A stretch of DNA of 8,051 nucleotides from Candidatus Roizmanbacteria bacterium (GTDB taxonomy: Bacteria > Patescibacteriota > Microgenomatia > UBA1406 > GWC2-37-13): the NCBI GenBank assembly GCA_013334845.1, contig JAAXWV010000012.1, forward strand, positions 1-8,051. Direction: 5' to 3'. Shown piece after piece: positions 7,285 through 8,051 of the stretch. The notes beneath the pieces were generated by a model. The model searched no databases. It worked only from the letters and a program-made list of their open reading frames with translations, and was not told the origin of the DNA. Both the position numbers and the translations under genes were made by a program. Numbering within the stretch: position 1 is the first letter of the stretch; every line of letters begins with the position of its first letter.

Positions 7285-7400
7285 AGGCCGTACCGATAGT
7301 TAATTTATCACGACAAAGCAAGCCTCTTCAATAAAAACTATATCAATATTATACCCCTCTGTATGTAAGGATTATGTAAAAATGATATTACTCCTTTCTT
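7285..7400. promoter_or_regulatory. Divergent promoter region between the kinase and cfa-type genes
   Basis: This 116-bp AT-rich spacer holds the shared TATTATA at 7347-7353. On the minus strand it gives a perfect TATAAT (7348-7353), which would start the kinase transcript near 7341, about 57 bases before its ATG. On the plus strand it gives TATTAT (7347-7352, 5 of 6), which would start the cfa-type transcript near 7359, about 42 bases before its ATG. The two -10 elements overlap, so the two directions may compete or be controlled together. No good -35 is visible for either. A second plus-strand candidate, GATATT (7384-7389), ends 11 bp before the ATG at 7401, the leaderless spacing seen at other genes here. 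Confidence 0.4.
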
Positions 7401-8051
7401 ATGATGTTCTTAAAGGATGTCCCAATATTCATCGTTATCATTGATACAGCTGTGATAGAAAAACTACTTCTCCATCTCATCCTTAAAAAACTGCCTTGTG
7501 GGTCTCTTTCCGTCACCTACTGGGATAAGGATGTACGTCACTACGGAAAAGGGGAGCCTCATATAGCGTTAAAACTACGCACTTCCTCAGTGGTATGGAA
7601 AATATTTTACAACCTATCTCTCGGGTTCTGTGAAGGATATATGCATGGGGATATAGAAATTGAGGCGGACGTTGACACCTTGAATCAGTTTGTCTGTGGC
7701 AATCAACAAATAATAGGAGATTTGACTCTCTCAAGTCTTACCTCGTTTACGGGAGATAACACAAAGTCACAGCACTCATGGTTTGTTCAACATCATTATG
7801 ATCGAGGTAATGATTTTTTCAAACTGTGGCTTGATAAAACAATGACATACAGCTGTGCATATTTTGAAACTCGGGAAGATTCATTGGAAAGAGCTCAAGA
7901 GCAGAAGGTTGCTCATATTCTTCGGAAACTCCAACTAGAGCCAGGTATGTCGCTTCTTGATATCGGATGCGGATGGGGATCTTTACTGATTCGGGCTGCA
8001 CAACAGTACCATGTTCGAGGAGTTGGAATCACTCTCAGCGAAGAGCAATAC
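7401..8051 (+). CDS. cfa: Cyclopropane-fatty-acyl-phospholipid synthase-type methyltransferase, N-terminal part
   Basis: The first 217 codons are present and the frame runs open to the right edge. The enzyme class transfers the methyl group of S-adenosylmethionine onto the double bond of an unsaturated acyl chain in a membrane phospholipid, forming a cyclopropane ring; some relatives make methyl-branched or mycolic acid products. Residues 1-110 fit the N-terminal lipid-binding domain (YMHGDIEIE near 80-88). HHYDRGNDFF (131-140) and YSCAYFE (150-156) match the E. coli Cfa core, C152 corresponding to the cysteine that helps bind bicarbonate. LLDIGCGWGS (185-194) is SAM motif I. The other catalytic residues lie beyond the edge, so the exact subfamily cannot be fixed. 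The start is one of two adjacent ATGs (7401 or 7404); an in-frame TGA at 7383 blocks any longer form. No Shine-Dalgarno sequence is at the right distance. Confidence 0.88.
   Translation, partial: MMFLKDVPIFIVIIDTAVIEKLLLHLILKKLPCGSLSVTYWDKDVRHYGKGEPHIALKLRTSSVVWKIFYNLSLGFCEGYMHGDIEIEADVDTLNQFVCGNQQIIGDLTLSSLTSFTGDNTKSQHSWFVQHHYDRGNDFFKLWLDKTMTYSCAYFETREDSLERAQEQKVAHILRKLQLEPGMSLLDIGCGWGSLLIRAAQQYHVRGVGITLSEEQY

Overview
The window looks like chromosomal sequence from a bacterium of the Patescibacteria / candidate phyla radiation, most likely a Microgenomates-like lineage. This is inference. It rests on the style of the GT-C membrane glycosyltransferases (an IP..P..DE..xGYNAY-type first loop), the moderate AT bias, tight packing of small unrelated genes, and the lack of Shine-Dalgarno sites before most genes. 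TGA is used as a normal stop (it ends the kinase gene), which argues against the UGA=Gly lineages. No tRNA, rRNA, CRISPR array, insertion sequence or phage gene was seen.

Layout, right to left. One rightward gene runs off the right edge: the first 217 codons of a cyclopropane-fatty-acid synthase-type methyltransferase (7401-8051, start and SAM motif I present). Divergent from it, across a 116-bp gap, begins a run of five leftward genes. They are a soluble PAS-GAF-HisKA-HATPase sensor kinase (5722-7284), a 12-TM major facilitator protein (4427-5707), a two-HKD phospholipase D / cardiolipin synthase-like enzyme (3360-4394), a 581-aa GT39-like membrane glycosyltransferase (1448-3193), and a shorter related membrane protein overlapping its 3' end (292-1467). 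Left of these is about 290 bp with no convincing gene. It holds a G-rich/C-rich tract and a good leftward promoter (30-57) that should serve the next gene beyond the edge.

How the genes may work together. The recognisable products nearly all act on the envelope: fatty-acyl-chain modification (CFA synthase), phospholipid head-group transfer or cleavage (PLD family), polyprenyl-phosphate-sugar-dependent glycosylation (GT-C pair), and a transporter. A cytosolic sensor kinase without a partner regulator in view sits at the head. A shared role in envelope remodelling is plausible but not shown.

The most unusual signal is regulatory. Three successive genes (MFS, PLD, GT39) each have a perfect or 5/6 -10 hexamer ending 8-12 bp before the start codon and no Shine-Dalgarno sequence. 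This is the architecture of leaderless transcripts, and it suggests separately promoted genes rather than one operon. I saw no clear sign of a wholly new defence or mobile system.
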